Shown in pieces: positions 32,502 through 41,573 of a stretch of DNA of 54,747 bases. This DNA is from Bacteroidales bacterium. Lineage in GTDB: Bacteria > Bacteroidota > Bacteroidia > Bacteroidales > UBA932. The translations under genes were made by a program, and so were the position numbers. The notes under the pieces are model-generated. The model saw only the letters and a program-made list of their open reading frames with translations. It had not been told where the DNA came from and ran no database searches. The stretch lies in the NCBI GenBank assembly GCA_012522855.1, contig JAAYJQ010000026.1:1-54747 (forward strand), written 5' to 3'. The first letter of the stretch is position 1. Every line of letters begins with the position of its first letter.

Positions 32502-34244
32502 CTAGCGTTTGTTTATTCTCAAGAATTCACTTGCAGGATAGCCCTCGGCAAGGCCGATCTTCTGTTCGGAAACAATCCTGAATAGTTCTGTTTCCGTACC
32601 GTCCTTCCGCGCTTCGGCACGGTCTATCTCGAATTTCAGATACAGGACCTGAGCTCTGACACAGTCAACCCTCGACGTCATCTCACGGTCCCCTTCCACT
32701 GCCTTTCGGGCGTTCTCGAGAATCTCGGAAGCCTCCGCGATGAAATCCTCCGTGTACAGAGGATTATTATCAATGGAGCAAATCATGACCGTTTCATCTT
32801 TCACCAATCCCTGGCACAGGTCAAAATACTGCTGAACATAAGGAGCGGCCACGCCATAATAATCTTCGATAAATTCTCTAACCAATGAATAGGTGTCCAG
32901 CGTCGGATCCCAGAGCAATTTTGCAAGAACCCAGGCCCTCATCTCGCCGAACGCTGTACAATAAGAATCGTAAGCGCCCTCTTCCTGAATTCCGATCGCA
33001 TGGTACTTTTGGAAAGTCTTGATGTTGGCGGCAAGAACGCCGAAATTCGGAAACGGTGCCAGGTACTGACGAAAATTGACCACATAGTCCCAAATGAAAA
33101 GATGGGGCGCGATTTCCGACCAAGCCTTGATATCATCCAGGAAGGTCTGGTTGTATCCGCCGTTCTCGATGGGATGGGAGAAATCACATTCAAAGGAGCA
33201 CAATCTGATCACCACGTTGTCCCTTGGAATGATTCCTACAGGAGGCTTTCTCGTGTACTGATAGGCAAATGTCCCGATGTATTTGTCCGGGTAGAGGGGC
33301 TTGATGACATCGGCGACCTGATTGACGAACCAGAGGAGCAGTCCGGAATGCCCGCCGTATCGGGCCTCGAGTTCCTTGCAGCGATCACATTCGCAAGGAA
33401 AGACGTTGTCATTCTGGCTAAGGCTATAAACCCAATACCCGGGGTTCTCCGCAATCGCCTTCTTCATCCCTTCCTTGCAGATTTCCAGCACCTCGGGATT
33501 GGAAAGGCAAAGCTGCCTGGAAGGAGTACGCTTCCCCCCGTTCAAGCTGAAATATTCAGGATGCGAATCGAAGTATTTCGCTGAAGGCACGAAATATTCG
33601 AACGTGTGGCCCTTCCAGTAAGCTTCGATGCCGCCGTACGGGTTGGATTGAGCGGTCCCGAGCTGGTTGTTACGATTGCGCGCGCACCAATCCGGATGAT
33701 CTTCCGCGCTCTGGTACTGAACATAACGGTACTGGATGGCCGGGGATTCTGAATATTCAATCTTGCCGAACCGCCATTTGTCCCATGACGGGACCTTCGT
33801 AAACCAAGGGGTGTACCAGCGCACGCCGAACCCTTTCTCAAGGAAGGAATATACCCCATACAGAGTCCCTCTGCGTTTGCCGCCGACGATGCTGATGCTG
33901 TTGCCGGCAGAGCGCACCGTAAATCCTTCATCATCTTCGCTCCTGGCTTCTTCGGCGCCGTTTCCCGACATCCCGACATAGATGCACTTGCCGGTGGAAA
34001 GGTTTTTTCCGGGAACGTCCGGGTACGTGCAGACAGGAAGGACGACATCTCCGACCTGCGCGAGATGGTCACTGAGTTCACGGGCAGCGGTTTCTTCAGA
34101 CTTTGAGGCATCCGCAGGAATGACAATGACATAGTCACTCTTTCCATTCTTGAACAAAGTGCGTTTCCCCATCGCTGAAGAACAGGCACAGAGTGTTGCG
34201 AGCGCAGCAACAGCGCTCGACAATACAATGGCAAATCTTCTCAT
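32502..34244 (-). CDS. DUF4838-family lipoprotein (putative glycoside hydrolase-like)
   Basis: 580 residues. Lipoprotein signal MRRFAIVLSSAVAALATLCAC. The order of segments, an N-terminal GH-associated alpha/beta domain (DYVIVIPADAS...EETAARELSDHLAQV, GGKRRGTLYGVYSFLEKGFG and VRWYTP) and a central TIM-barrel-like DUF4838 domain (YWVYSLSQNDNVFPCECDRC, GTFAYQYTRKPP, FIWDYVVNF, IGIQEEGAYDSY), is the usual DUF4838 architecture of Bacteroidota. The N-terminal domain resembles those before GH67/GH20-type catalytic barrels. A catalytic role on a polysaccharide is likely but unproven. The gene stands alone and is divergent from the Nudix gene. Confidence 0.8.
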   Translation of the reverse strand: MRRFAIVLSSAVAALATLCACSSAMGKRTLFKNGKSDYVIVIPADASKSEETAARELSDHLAQVGDVVLPVCTYPDVPGKNLSTGKCIYVGMSGNGAEEARSEDDEGFTVRSAGNSISIVGGKRRGTLYGVYSFLEKGFGVRWYTPWFTKVPSWDKWRFGKIEYSESPAIQYRYVQYQSAEDHPDWCARNRNNQLGTAQSNPYGGIEAYWKGHTFEYFVPSAKYFDSHPEYFSLNGGKRTPSRQLCLSNPEVLEICKEGMKKAIAENPGYWVYSLSQNDNVFPCECDRCKELEARYGGHSGLLLWFVNQVADVIKPLYPDKYIGTFAYQYTRKPPVGIIPRDNVVIRLCSFECDFSHPIENGGYNQTFLDDIKAWSEIAPHLFIWDYVVNFRQYLAPFPNFGVLAANIKTFQKYHAIGIQEEGAYDSYCTAFGEMRAWVLAKLLWDPTLDTYSLVREFIEDYYGVAAPYVQQYFDLCQGLVKDETVMICSIDNNPLYTEDFIAEASEILENARKAVEGDREMTSRVDCVRAQVLYLKFEIDRAEARKDGTETELFRIVSEQKIGLAEGYPASEFLRINKR

Positions 34245-34354
34245 ATCAATAATAGTTTGTCTAAAACCGTAATTTATAAAGATACGGAATTATCCGGACA
34301 TGACCATCTTGCGAGCCGATCTCCCCGCCTCGGAAACCCGAGATGCTGCGACCG

Positions 34355-34385
34355 TTTGTCGATTGAATTTATTTATGTATTTTTG
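34355..34385 (+). promoter_or_regulatory. Promoter of the Nudix/NrtR-like gene (-33 and -7)
   Basis: TTTG (34355-34358), 19 bases, then TATTTTTG (34378-34385): both halves of the Bacteroidota consensus at the ideal spacing, 18 bases before the ATG at 34404. Confidence 0.75.
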
Positions 34386-34403
34386 CGTATTAAAAACACA
34401 GTT

Positions 34404-35129
34404 ATGGCGAAAAAAGGACAATACATCTATGAATATAAACATCCGGCCGTGACGGCCGACACCGTCGTGTTCGGCTATGACGGAAAAGAACTGAAAGTCT
34501 TGCTTATCAAGCGGGGAGAGGAAAAGGAGGCCGGCACTTCGGCATATGTCGGTGAATGGGCATTGCCGGGCGGTTTCATGGATGTTGACAAGGACAAGAC
34601 CATCGCCCACACAGCAGCCAGGGAGCTGAAGGAGGAGACCGGACTCAAGCTCTCCGTCAAGGACTTCAAGGAGGTCGGCACCTTCAGCGACATCGACCGC
34701 GATCCGCGGGAACGCGTCATCACGGTCGCGCATTATGCCCTCGTAAAACTGGCAGAGGTCCAGGCCGACACGGACGCCGACAAGGCGGAATGGTTCGCGC
34801 TGGACGAAGTCCCGAAACTCGCCTTCGATCACAACAAGATTCTTCAGGTTGCATCCAAGCATCTGAGGCGTGACATCCATTTCGAACCGGTCGGATTCGA
34901 CCTCTTGCCCGGAATATTCACGATGCCGCAGCTCCAGAACCTCTACGAATCCATTCTGGGCGTTACCTTCGACCGGCGCAACTTCGCCAACAAGATGAAG
35001 CGCTATAACATTCTCGCAGAAGTCGACGACGGCACTCCGCGCCGCGGTACCCGCACGCCCATCCGGTACGGCTTTGACAAAAAGAACTACGACCGCTTGA
35101 AAGAAAGCGGTTTTCAACTGGAATTCTGA
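34404..35129 (+). CDS. NrtR-like Nudix protein (ADP-ribose-binding regulator or hydrolase)
   Basis: 241 residues from ATG 34404; longer in-frame starts would lie upstream of the promoter. The Nudix domain spans about 10-150 with VGEWALPGGFMDVDK and the helix RELKEETGL. The Glu that normally starts the Nudix helix is not obvious (Lys in that area), while the R-E-x2-E-E part is intact. The C-terminal 80 residues are a winged helix (FTMPQLQNLYESILGVTFDR, RNFANKMKRYNIL), as in NrtR. NrtR proteins bind ADP-ribose and control NAD or sugar genes; Bacteroides homologues often control pentose/arabinose loci, which would fit the arabinose enzymes in this window. Whether it hydrolyses or only binds its ligand is unclear. 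Confidence 0.85.
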   Translation: MAKKGQYIYEYKHPAVTADTVVFGYDGKELKVLLIKRGEEKEAGTSAYVGEWALPGGFMDVDKDKTIAHTAARELKEETGLKLSVKDFKEVGTFSDIDRDPRERVITVAHYALVKLAEVQADTDADKAEWFALDEVPKLAFDHNKILQVASKHLRRDIHFEPVGFDLLPGIFTMPQLQNLYESILGVTFDRRNFANKMKRYNILAEVDDGTPRRGTRTPIRYGFDKKNYDRLKESGFQLEF

Positions 35130-35190
35130 TACCGCATATTCAAAGATTTTCCGTACATTAAAATGTATTTACTCAGATGCGGAACAAGGA

Positions 35191-35775
35191 ATGGCAGACT
35201 CGATGACACCGGAGCAGCGGCACGCGTGCATGTCGCATATTCATTCGAAGGACACCGGCCCGGAACGGGCGGTCCGGCGGGAGCTTTGGCGCAGGGGCTA
35301 CCGGTTCCGGCTCCACGTCCGCGCGCTCCCGGGATCCCCTGACATCGTTCTCGGCAAGTACCGGACAGTCCTGTTCGTGAACGGCTGCTTCTGGCACGGG
35401 CACAAGGGCTGCCCGAAGTATGTGCTGCCGAAGAGCAATGTCGCGTTCTGGAGGGAGAAGATCGCCCGCAACCAGGAACGCGACCTGCTCAACAATCAGC
35501 GGCTTGAGACGCTTGCCTGGCATGTTGTCACCGTCTGGGAATGTGAACTGGACAAGGCGCGCTTCGCGGAAACGATGGACCGGATCGAGACGGAAATCCG
35601 GGCGGGTCAGGCCGCCTGGCAAGCCTACCGGGAGCGGCGACGCTGGGACCGCGTCTTCGCCCGCGAGCAGGCCCGGCTGCGCAGGTTGATCCTCGCCGAT
35701 GTCCAGACGGAACTGGATAAACGGTACGACATTCCGACCGGGGTAAAAAAGATGGCGCGTCGCGAATCGCTTTAA
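35191..35775 (+). CDS. vsr: Very short patch repair endonuclease (Vsr)
   Basis: 194 residues, slightly longer than the usual 135-155 because of a C-terminal Arg-rich extension (about 140-194). Family hallmarks: MSHIHSKDTGPERAVRRELW, RLHVRALPGSPDIVL (active-site Asp), VLFVNGCFWHGHKGC (Zn-binding Cys and catalytic His residues) and FWREKIARNQERD. Vsr nicks T:G mismatches left by deamination of 5-methylcytosine and normally travels with a Dcm-type methyltransferase. None is adjacent here, so the gene is an orphan in this window. No RNA or regulator is linked; the high GC matches neighbours. Confidence 0.92.
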   Translation: MADSMTPEQRHACMSHIHSKDTGPERAVRRELWRRGYRFRLHVRALPGSPDIVLGKYRTVLFVNGCFWHGHKGCPKYVLPKSNVAFWREKIARNQERDLLNNQRLETLAWHVVTVWECELDKARFAETMDRIETEIRAGQAAWQAYRERRRWDRVFAREQARLRRLILADVQTELDKRYDIPTGVKKMARRESL

Positions 35776-36184
35776 GTGCGTAACACCGCTCCACTCGCTT
35801 CCCTTGAAAGGGTGTCTGTGACCTACTCCTGTTCCAGGAGAGCTGGATACAGTGCCAGAATATCTGTGGCAAGGGTTGCGAAGCTGTCTTTCTTTTCCGG
35901 TGCCACCGGCATCCATGACACCTTTCGTAAGGCACTAACCATCAATGTGTTATGTGGCAAAGAATGGATGCCTATGGCAAATTTCGGGTAGGCATCCACG
36001 CAGTCATTTCCGACATACTCATATTCAGTTAGTTACAAATGACACGATGGATGCCTCGGTTAAAGGCGAGGCACTGTTCAATCGTTCCGCGGGACTGTAG
36101 CAGCACGTGCGTCCTCCAGCGGGAAGTTGGCGGATTGACAATGAATTCAGCCGGCATGCGATGGTCGTTTCCGCTTATTTTAGT
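35776..36184. other. Intergenic region with two related hairpins
   Basis: GGATGCCTA (35966-35974) pairs with TAGGCATCC (35989-35997), and TGCCTCG (36052-36058) with CGAGGCA (36067-36073); both stems follow ATGGATGCCT. A minus-strand frame MPVAPEKKDSFATLATDILA then LYPALLEQE, ending at 35823, may be a gene scrap. No intact gene or family seen. Confidence 0.5.
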
Positions 36185-36192
36185 TAATTTTG
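36185..36192 (+). promoter_or_regulatory. -7 promoter element for the GDPD-sulfatase pair
   Basis: TAATTTTG matches TAnnTTTG, 27 bases before the ATG at 36220. A clear -33 is not seen. Confidence 0.5.
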
Positions 36193-36219
36193 TATGCGTC
36201 CGTAAAACCAATTGCAATC

Positions 36220-37149
36220 ATGAAGAGATTTCTGCTGGCTCTGATGAGCATCCTGATCGTATTGTCCATATGCCCGGCCTATGCCCAGAAACACGCGAAC
36301 AAGGCAGAATGGGTGGCCGGACAACTGCATAATCCGAATTCAAGGTATGTTCTGGTGGCAGCCCATCGCGGTGACTGGAGAAACTGGCCTGAAAACTCCC
36401 TTCCAGCCATACAATCCGCTATCGAAATGGGCGCCGACATCGTGGAACTTGACATTCACAGATCCAAAGACGGCATCCTGATGGTGTGCCACGACGCTAC
36501 CATCGACAGGACAACCACAGGCAAAGGCAAGATCAGCGACTTGACATGCCAGGAGATAAAGGAATATTGGCTCCGGGCCGGCCACGGCGTCAAGACTGAA
36601 ATCAAGATGCCGACGCTGAAGGAAGCTTTGGAACTGTGCAAGGACAGAATCATCGTCAACATCGACAAGGGCTATGACTACTACGACGAGATCATCAGCC
36701 TCACAGATAGCCTGGGTGTCACCGAACAGGTTCTGCTGAAGGGGAAAAATCCCAAGGCGGAAGTCGATGACAAGTTCGCGGCCCGCCCCCGTAACATGAT
36801 GTATCTTCCCATCAGCAACATTTGGGAAGAGAAAGGAATGGACCTGCTGGAGAGCTACCTGTCAGCACAGGACAAACCGATTGCCTACGAAATCTGCTGG
36901 AACACCGACACGCAGAAAGAATGTGAACAGGTAACCGAGAGACTGAAGGAAGCAAGGGTAAAAATCTACATCAATTCCCTATGGCCGAGCCTGAACGGCG
37001 GCTACTGCGATGATGCCGCCTATTTCGACCCCGACAAATATTACGGGAAATTACTTGAGATGGGCGCGACCATCATCCAGTCCGACCGCCCCGCCCTCCT
37101 GATAAAGTGGCTGCACAAAAAGCGCCGTCACAAGGCTCCGGGAAAATAG
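36220..37149 (+). CDS. Exported glycerophosphodiester phosphodiesterase-family protein
   Basis: 309 residues from MKRFLLALMSILIVLSICPAYAQ, a signal peptide; the earlier in-frame start overlaps the -7 element. GDPD fold: AAHRGDWRNWPENSLPAI (His-Arg and Glu-Asn), GADIVELDIHRSKDG (Glu-Leu-Asp), CHDATIDRTT (second His), and a C-terminal strand IIQSDRP. All catalytic residues (two His, Glu/Asp metal ligands) are present. The enzyme cleaves glycerophosphodiesters or related phosphodiester bonds in the periplasm. The sulfatase gene follows after 49 bp, and the SusC/D operon converging from the other side includes another phosphoesterase, hinting at a phosphate-bearing substrate. Confidence 0.88.
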   Translation: MKRFLLALMSILIVLSICPAYAQKHANKAEWVAGQLHNPNSRYVLVAAHRGDWRNWPENSLPAIQSAIEMGADIVELDIHRSKDGILMVCHDATIDRTTTGKGKISDLTCQEIKEYWLRAGHGVKTEIKMPTLKEALELCKDRIIVNIDKGYDYYDEIISLTDSLGVTEQVLLKGKNPKAEVDDKFAARPRNMMYLPISNIWEEKGMDLLESYLSAQDKPIAYEICWNTDTQKECEQVTERLKEARVKIYINSLWPSLNGGYCDDAAYFDPDKYYGKLLEMGATIIQSDRPALLIKWLHKKRRHKAPGK

Positions 37150-37198
37150 CCGCAGGCTCAAAGATGGAGATGTTTTACATATAAAGACCGACAACAAA

Positions 37199-38752
37199 AT
37201 GAAGACAATGACTTTTTTGGCTTTCCCGCCGATACTTTTGGGCGCCGTCGCCTGCAATGACAAGAAAGCCGATGTAAAACCGAATGTCATACTCATCGTT
37301 GCCGATGACCTTGGACTTGGCGACGTAAGCTGCTACGGCTGTCAGACCATCAAGACTCCGAACATAGATTCTCTGGCTCACAATGGTCTGATGTTGCGCA
37401 ATGGGTATTCAACAAGCGCGACATCGACACCAAGCCGCTACGGGATATTCACCGGCGTCTATCCATGGAGGAATCCGGAGGCCAAAATCCTTCCGGGAGA
37501 CGCGCCTCTGCTGATCGATCCGCAGATGCCGACATGGCCTAAGATGATGCAGGACGAGGGCTACGCGACCGCCGCGATCGGCAAGTGGCATCTCGGAATG
37601 GGACGAGGAGAAACGGACTGGAACAAGCCGCTGGAGCCTTCCGGCAATGCGGTGGGATTCGACTACACGAATCTTATTCCTGCGACAGTAGACAGAGTTC
37701 CTACTGTCTACGTCGAGAACGGCCTGGTGGTCGGGCTGGATCCGAACGACCCGATTGAAGTTGACTACAATACGAATTTCCCGGGAGAAAAAGATGCCTT
37801 GAGCAATCCGGAATTGGTCGAGCTTGGCTGGCACCACGGCCACAACAACTCCGTCATCAACGGAATTCCGAGAATCGGATTCATGAAAGGCGGAGAAAAA
37901 GCACGTTGGAATGACTACGAGATGGCAGACTATTTCCTCGGCAAGGTCAAGTCATTCATCGACCGCAACAAGAACAGGCCATTCTACCTCTATTATGGCC
38001 TCCACCAGCCTCACGTGCCTAGAACTCCGGCAACAAGATTTGCAGGATCAACAAACCTTGGACCTCGGGGAGACGTGATTCTCGAAGCAGACTGGTGCGT
38101 CGGTCAAGTGATGCGACAACTGGATTCGCTGAATATTCTTGACAATACGATCGTGATCTTCACATCCGACAACGGAGCGGTCCTTCAGGACGGCTATCTG
38201 GACCAGGCAGAGGAACTTGCCAAAGAACACGGTCACGACCCGAAAGGCGGCCTGCGCGGAGGGAAATACAGCCTTTTTGACGGCGGCACGCACGTTCCTT
38301 TCATCATATTCTGGAAGGGGCACATCAAACCGGCAGTTTCAGACGCATACCTCTGTCAGGCAGATCTCTACCCTACTGTCGGCGAAATGCTCGGCGCCCA
38401 AGTCCCGGATTCTTTGGACGGACAGAGCCTTCCGAAGGTTTTCTTAGGCAGAGACCTGAAGAAAGGCCGTCAGCACCAGATCCTCGAGGCCAAAAGTAAG
38501 CTGGCTCTCAGAAACGGACACTACGTGTTGATTCCGCCTTATGTTGGCAAGAAGTTCCACGCGTCAGGCAATGAACTTGGGAACTTGGATCATTACACCC
38601 TCTACGACCTCTCACTTGACCGCGAGCAGCGAACCGACATTGCGGAAAAAGAACCCGAACTGCTCGAGAAAATGAAGTCCCTGTTCACTTCACTTGCTGG
38701 TGATTATTACCATTCCGGCTTTGAAGACGGAAAAGACACGGAACGGAAATAA
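37199..38752 (+). CDS. Ser-type sulfatase lipoprotein
   Basis: 517 residues. The N-terminus MKTMTFLAFPPILLGAVACN has a lipobox-like VAC. Sulfatase family S1: NVILIVADDLGLGDVSCYG, then the FGly-forming motif STPSR in SATSTPSRYGIFTG (Ser type), KWHLGMG (Lys/His), and FTSDNGAV (Asp-Asn). Being Ser type, it needs the radical-SAM maturase anSME, which is not in the window. It removes sulfate from a glycan; the target (mucin, glycosaminoglycan or other) cannot be told. Co-oriented with the GDPD gene 49 bp upstream; a bidirectional terminator follows. Confidence 0.92.
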   Translation: MKTMTFLAFPPILLGAVACNDKKADVKPNVILIVADDLGLGDVSCYGCQTIKTPNIDSLAHNGLMLRNGYSTSATSTPSRYGIFTGVYPWRNPEAKILPGDAPLLIDPQMPTWPKMMQDEGYATAAIGKWHLGMGRGETDWNKPLEPSGNAVGFDYTNLIPATVDRVPTVYVENGLVVGLDPNDPIEVDYNTNFPGEKDALSNPELVELGWHHGHNNSVINGIPRIGFMKGGEKARWNDYEMADYFLGKVKSFIDRNKNRPFYLYYGLHQPHVPRTPATRFAGSTNLGPRGDVILEADWCVGQVMRQLDSLNILDNTIVIFTSDNGAVLQDGYLDQAEELAKEHGHDPKGGLRGGKYSLFDGGTHVPFIIFWKGHIKPAVSDAYLCQADLYPTVGEMLGAQVPDSLDGQSLPKVFLGRDLKKGRQHQILEAKSKLALRNGHYVLIPPYVGKKFHASGNELGNLDHYTLYDLSLDREQRTDIAEKEPELLEKMKSLFTSLAGDYYHSGFEDGKDTERK

Positions 38753-38789
38753 CTCGCTCCGGAAAACACATTCTCGTTCAATGAAATAA

Positions 38790-38819
38790 AGGCCGACCGA
38801 AATTTCTTTCGGCCGGCCT
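38790..38819. terminator. Bidirectional terminator between convergent operons
   Basis: AGGCCGACCGAAA (38790-38802) pairs with TTTCGGCCGGCCT (38807-38819) with one mismatch, loop TTTC. It sits between the sulfatase stop and the end of the minus-strand SusC/D operon. Confidence 0.8.
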
Positions 38820-38840
38820 CCACAAATAAAATCTTGGAAG

Positions 38841-41552
38841 CTAGTTTGCTTTCTCAATCTTCAGATTGTCAATGAACCAGCGGCGCGTACGCTTTACTGT
38901 CGCATTTTCCATCGACTCAGGCCGTATGGTCACCTTGGTATTCTTCCCGACTCCCTTGAGATCAAACGACATGGCGGTCCATTTGAGGTTATACTTGCCG
39001 TTGGCATCAGGCTCAATCACAACCTTGAACGGGTTGCTGATCTTGCCGCCGTCCACGGTACCGTCTCCGCTAAGTTCGACAACCATTGTAAAATCGTCAA
39101 ATTTATCATTCGCATCGCCTACTTGCGGGCAATAATCGAATGTGAGCGTTGCATCGAGATTGTCATCCGGGAAGATGTCCTGGTTGATTGTGATACCGGT
39201 TTCATTCATCTGACCGACACTGCTGGTCTTTCCGAACTTGAGATAATTCTTCTGAGGATAGACAACCCTTGACGCGGGGTTAAGGTCGATATAACGATTT
39301 TGGAACTCAACAAGAAGATCTGCAAGCGGTGCCGATGTGTAAAGGTTGGGAGCATAACCGCTAGCCTTGGGATGATTGTCGCCTACCGAATCACCAATGC
39401 CGTTGGATGCGACACTTGACCAAGGCTCGATCCAGTCAAAGGTGTCCTCAAAATAGACATTGGCGCCAGGAGCGGCCCTCTGGATGATTGTGAGAACCGA
39501 CTCGAGACCGTTATTATTGTAGAATCTGACCTTGCCGACTCTCTCTTCACCTGTATTTTCAGCGTAGTCGAGTGTGAAAGAACCTATTTCCACCGGAGCT
39601 TTTGTCACAGGCGCGATCGTGATCCAGTCTGCGCCCTCGGAGACCTCGGCATTGTAATCGATGTTGGCCTGAACATCGACGCTGATGGAACCGGTGTCCT
39701 TGCCGACATTCTTGGTGTTTCCGCCGACAATGCTGATGAACGGTTCAAGATCTTGTCCGGCGGCACTCTGGAAGATATGAATCTCCTTTACTGTCTCGCC
39801 GGAGGTAATGATGACCTTACCTTCGCGTAATGTCGACAGTTCGCTGGGAGCGCATGTCACATTGACGGTCTTCTCCTCATTGGCAGCTCCGCCTGTCACA
39901 TCGACGTTGATCCAAGTCGCTGAAGTTGACAGTGAATATTCCTGATCGGAGCTGACAATGAGTGTCTTCGGTCCTGCTGGAGTACCTTCAAACGAAAGGT
40001 AATCGGCAGAAACCGTAATGTTTGCCGGAAGCGGATCAATGGCGGTGCCGTCACCTTCAGAAACAATGAGGATCATAGGCTGAGGAGCAACGTGCTTGGC
40101 GCTTGAAACCGCAAGACGGGCTGAACCTGTGTTGCGCTTTGTAAGCACTGAGCCATCGTTAGCCTGCTTGCTCGTCACGCTGCGGAAACGGAACTGACCG
40201 TGTTCGACATTTCTCGTGAATGTAACAGTTTCATCGATCGTGATGTTGGTCGAGCCATCGTCAGCCTGCTGATGCGTGTAAGTTACCTTAGGTATGTCGG
40301 TGTCCTCGGAAACCTTAGGAGTACCGGCGACCTTCCAAGTCTTCCCGTCAAGATATTCAAGAATCCAGTACTTGTTTCCGGTCTTGGAAACGCGGGAACC
40401 AAACTTGATTCTGACTACGGAGCCGGATTTGATAGGCGCATTGCCGTAGAACAACCAATAGTCGCCAGTGAACGGACCTGTGCAACGGGGGTCGTTGCCG
40501 CTGATGTCCATCTTCCAGACTCCATCCGGGTCTGTTCCGGCGAGATTCTCCGGGATGTACTTGATGTAACCGTCACCCTTTATGGCATTGAATGAATGAA
40601 GTGTTCCGAATGAAGCGTTTGCGTTTTTGAACTCGGCAGTCTCGATCTCGAACTGGAGGTAGATCTGCGCGGCCATGCCCTTGTCCTCAATTGCGATCGG
40701 GATGAATATGAATCCGGCCTGAACCCTGGCGCAATAACCGGTAAGAGAGACGTTGTGCATGTCGTACTTTTTTATCCCGAGTGAAACAACCGGGTTGTAG
40801 ATCTGTCCGATCTCGTTGTCATCCACGGAGATAACGATGCCGGAGCATGAACCGGACACCGTCACGAAAACAATTCTTTCGGGGGCGAAGGTTTTGATCC
40901 GGTCGGTGATATCCATTGGCTCAGGATAGCTGGCAATGCCCTCGCTCACGAATACAGCATCCTCAAGTTCGATGGCATTCAGGCCACCGATGCTGGTGAT
41001 GACACCCGTGACGGTGACTTTCGCACCAACCGGCTCACTCACTCTACCGTTTACATACATGGCGTTCTGACCATCGCTCACTACGAATCCGGTCGTTGTG
41101 AGAGCCATGATCTGAGATGCGCCAAGCTTTACCATATCACCTTCCTTGAGAGCAAGGGCATCGGAAACGGAAACCGCATTCATATTCCTGTACTTGTCGC
41201 CCTTCTGAGTGATGACGGATTTGACATCGCCGGCAAAGGGGGAGCCCTTGACGACAAGTTCAGCAGATCTTGGATCGTCCGAGTCGTTAAGTTCAAAAGT
41301 CACTGCGATCTTGGTTGTCCCTTCACCTGATTTGGGATCGATGGACAGCCAGGTGTCAGTTACATCTGCCTTCCATCCCTTGTCGGCATAGATCACAAGC
41401 GTGTCGGTGTGAGCTCCGGCATGGGTTACGTAATCGGATTCACTGATCATAATCGCTCTTGAGCCCTCGAACTGCAGTTCATCCTCGCAGGACGTGAAAG
41501 CGATGGCAAGGACAGAAAGAGCTGAAGCTAATAAAGTTTTGAATATTTTCAT
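38841..41552 (-). CDS. BACON-domain surface lipoprotein of the SusC/D operon
   Basis: 903 residues. Signal MKIFKTLLASALSVLAIAFTSC. A first BACON-like domain (about 30-115: GWKADVTDTWLSIDPKSGEG), an OB-fold/DUF5689-like segment (about 120-290: GDMVKLGASQIMALTTTGFV, VTVTGVITSIGGLNAIELED), a beta-rich middle, two more BACON domains (about 505-600 with ATWINVDVTGGAANEE; about 605-690 with ADWITIAP) and a C-terminal beta-sandwich (about 700-903) complete it. Such proteins occupy the SusE/F position and bind glycan at the cell surface; no catalytic residues are evident. It starts 21 bp after the SusD stop, the last gene of the operon. Domain borders are estimates. Confidence 0.8.
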   Translation of the reverse strand: MKIFKTLLASALSVLAIAFTSCEDELQFEGSRAIMISESDYVTHAGAHTDTLVIYADKGWKADVTDTWLSIDPKSGEGTTKIAVTFELNDSDDPRSAELVVKGSPFAGDVKSVITQKGDKYRNMNAVSVSDALALKEGDMVKLGASQIMALTTTGFVVSDGQNAMYVNGRVSEPVGAKVTVTGVITSIGGLNAIELEDAVFVSEGIASYPEPMDITDRIKTFAPERIVFVTVSGSCSGIVISVDDNEIGQIYNPVVSLGIKKYDMHNVSLTGYCARVQAGFIFIPIAIEDKGMAAQIYLQFEIETAEFKNANASFGTLHSFNAIKGDGYIKYIPENLAGTDPDGVWKMDISGNDPRCTGPFTGDYWLFYGNAPIKSGSVVRIKFGSRVSKTGNKYWILEYLDGKTWKVAGTPKVSEDTDIPKVTYTHQQADDGSTNITIDETVTFTRNVEHGQFRFRSVTSKQANDGSVLTKRNTGSARLAVSSAKHVAPQPMILIVSEGDGTAIDPLPANITVSADYLSFEGTPAGPKTLIVSSDQEYSLSTSATWINVDVTGGAANEEKTVNVTCAPSELSTLREGKVIITSGETVKEIHIFQSAAGQDLEPFISIVGGNTKNVGKDTGSISVDVQANIDYNAEVSEGADWITIAPVTKAPVEIGSFTLDYAENTGEERVGKVRFYNNNGLESVLTIIQRAAPGANVYFEDTFDWIEPWSSVASNGIGDSVGDNHPKASGYAPNLYTSAPLADLLVEFQNRYIDLNPASRVVYPQKNYLKFGKTSSVGQMNETGITINQDIFPDDNLDATLTFDYCPQVGDANDKFDDFTMVVELSGDGTVDGGKISNPFKVVIEPDANGKYNLKWTAMSFDLKGVGKNTKVTIRPESMENATVKRTRRWFIDNLKIEKAN

Positions 41553-41573
41553 GATTGAAACTATTTCTATTGA

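Noticed and set aside
11080..36040. Shared 13-mer TTCAGTTAGTTAC near 11081 and 36025 as an attachment site
   Set aside because: A match this short is expected by chance in a 54-kb window, and no integrase is present.
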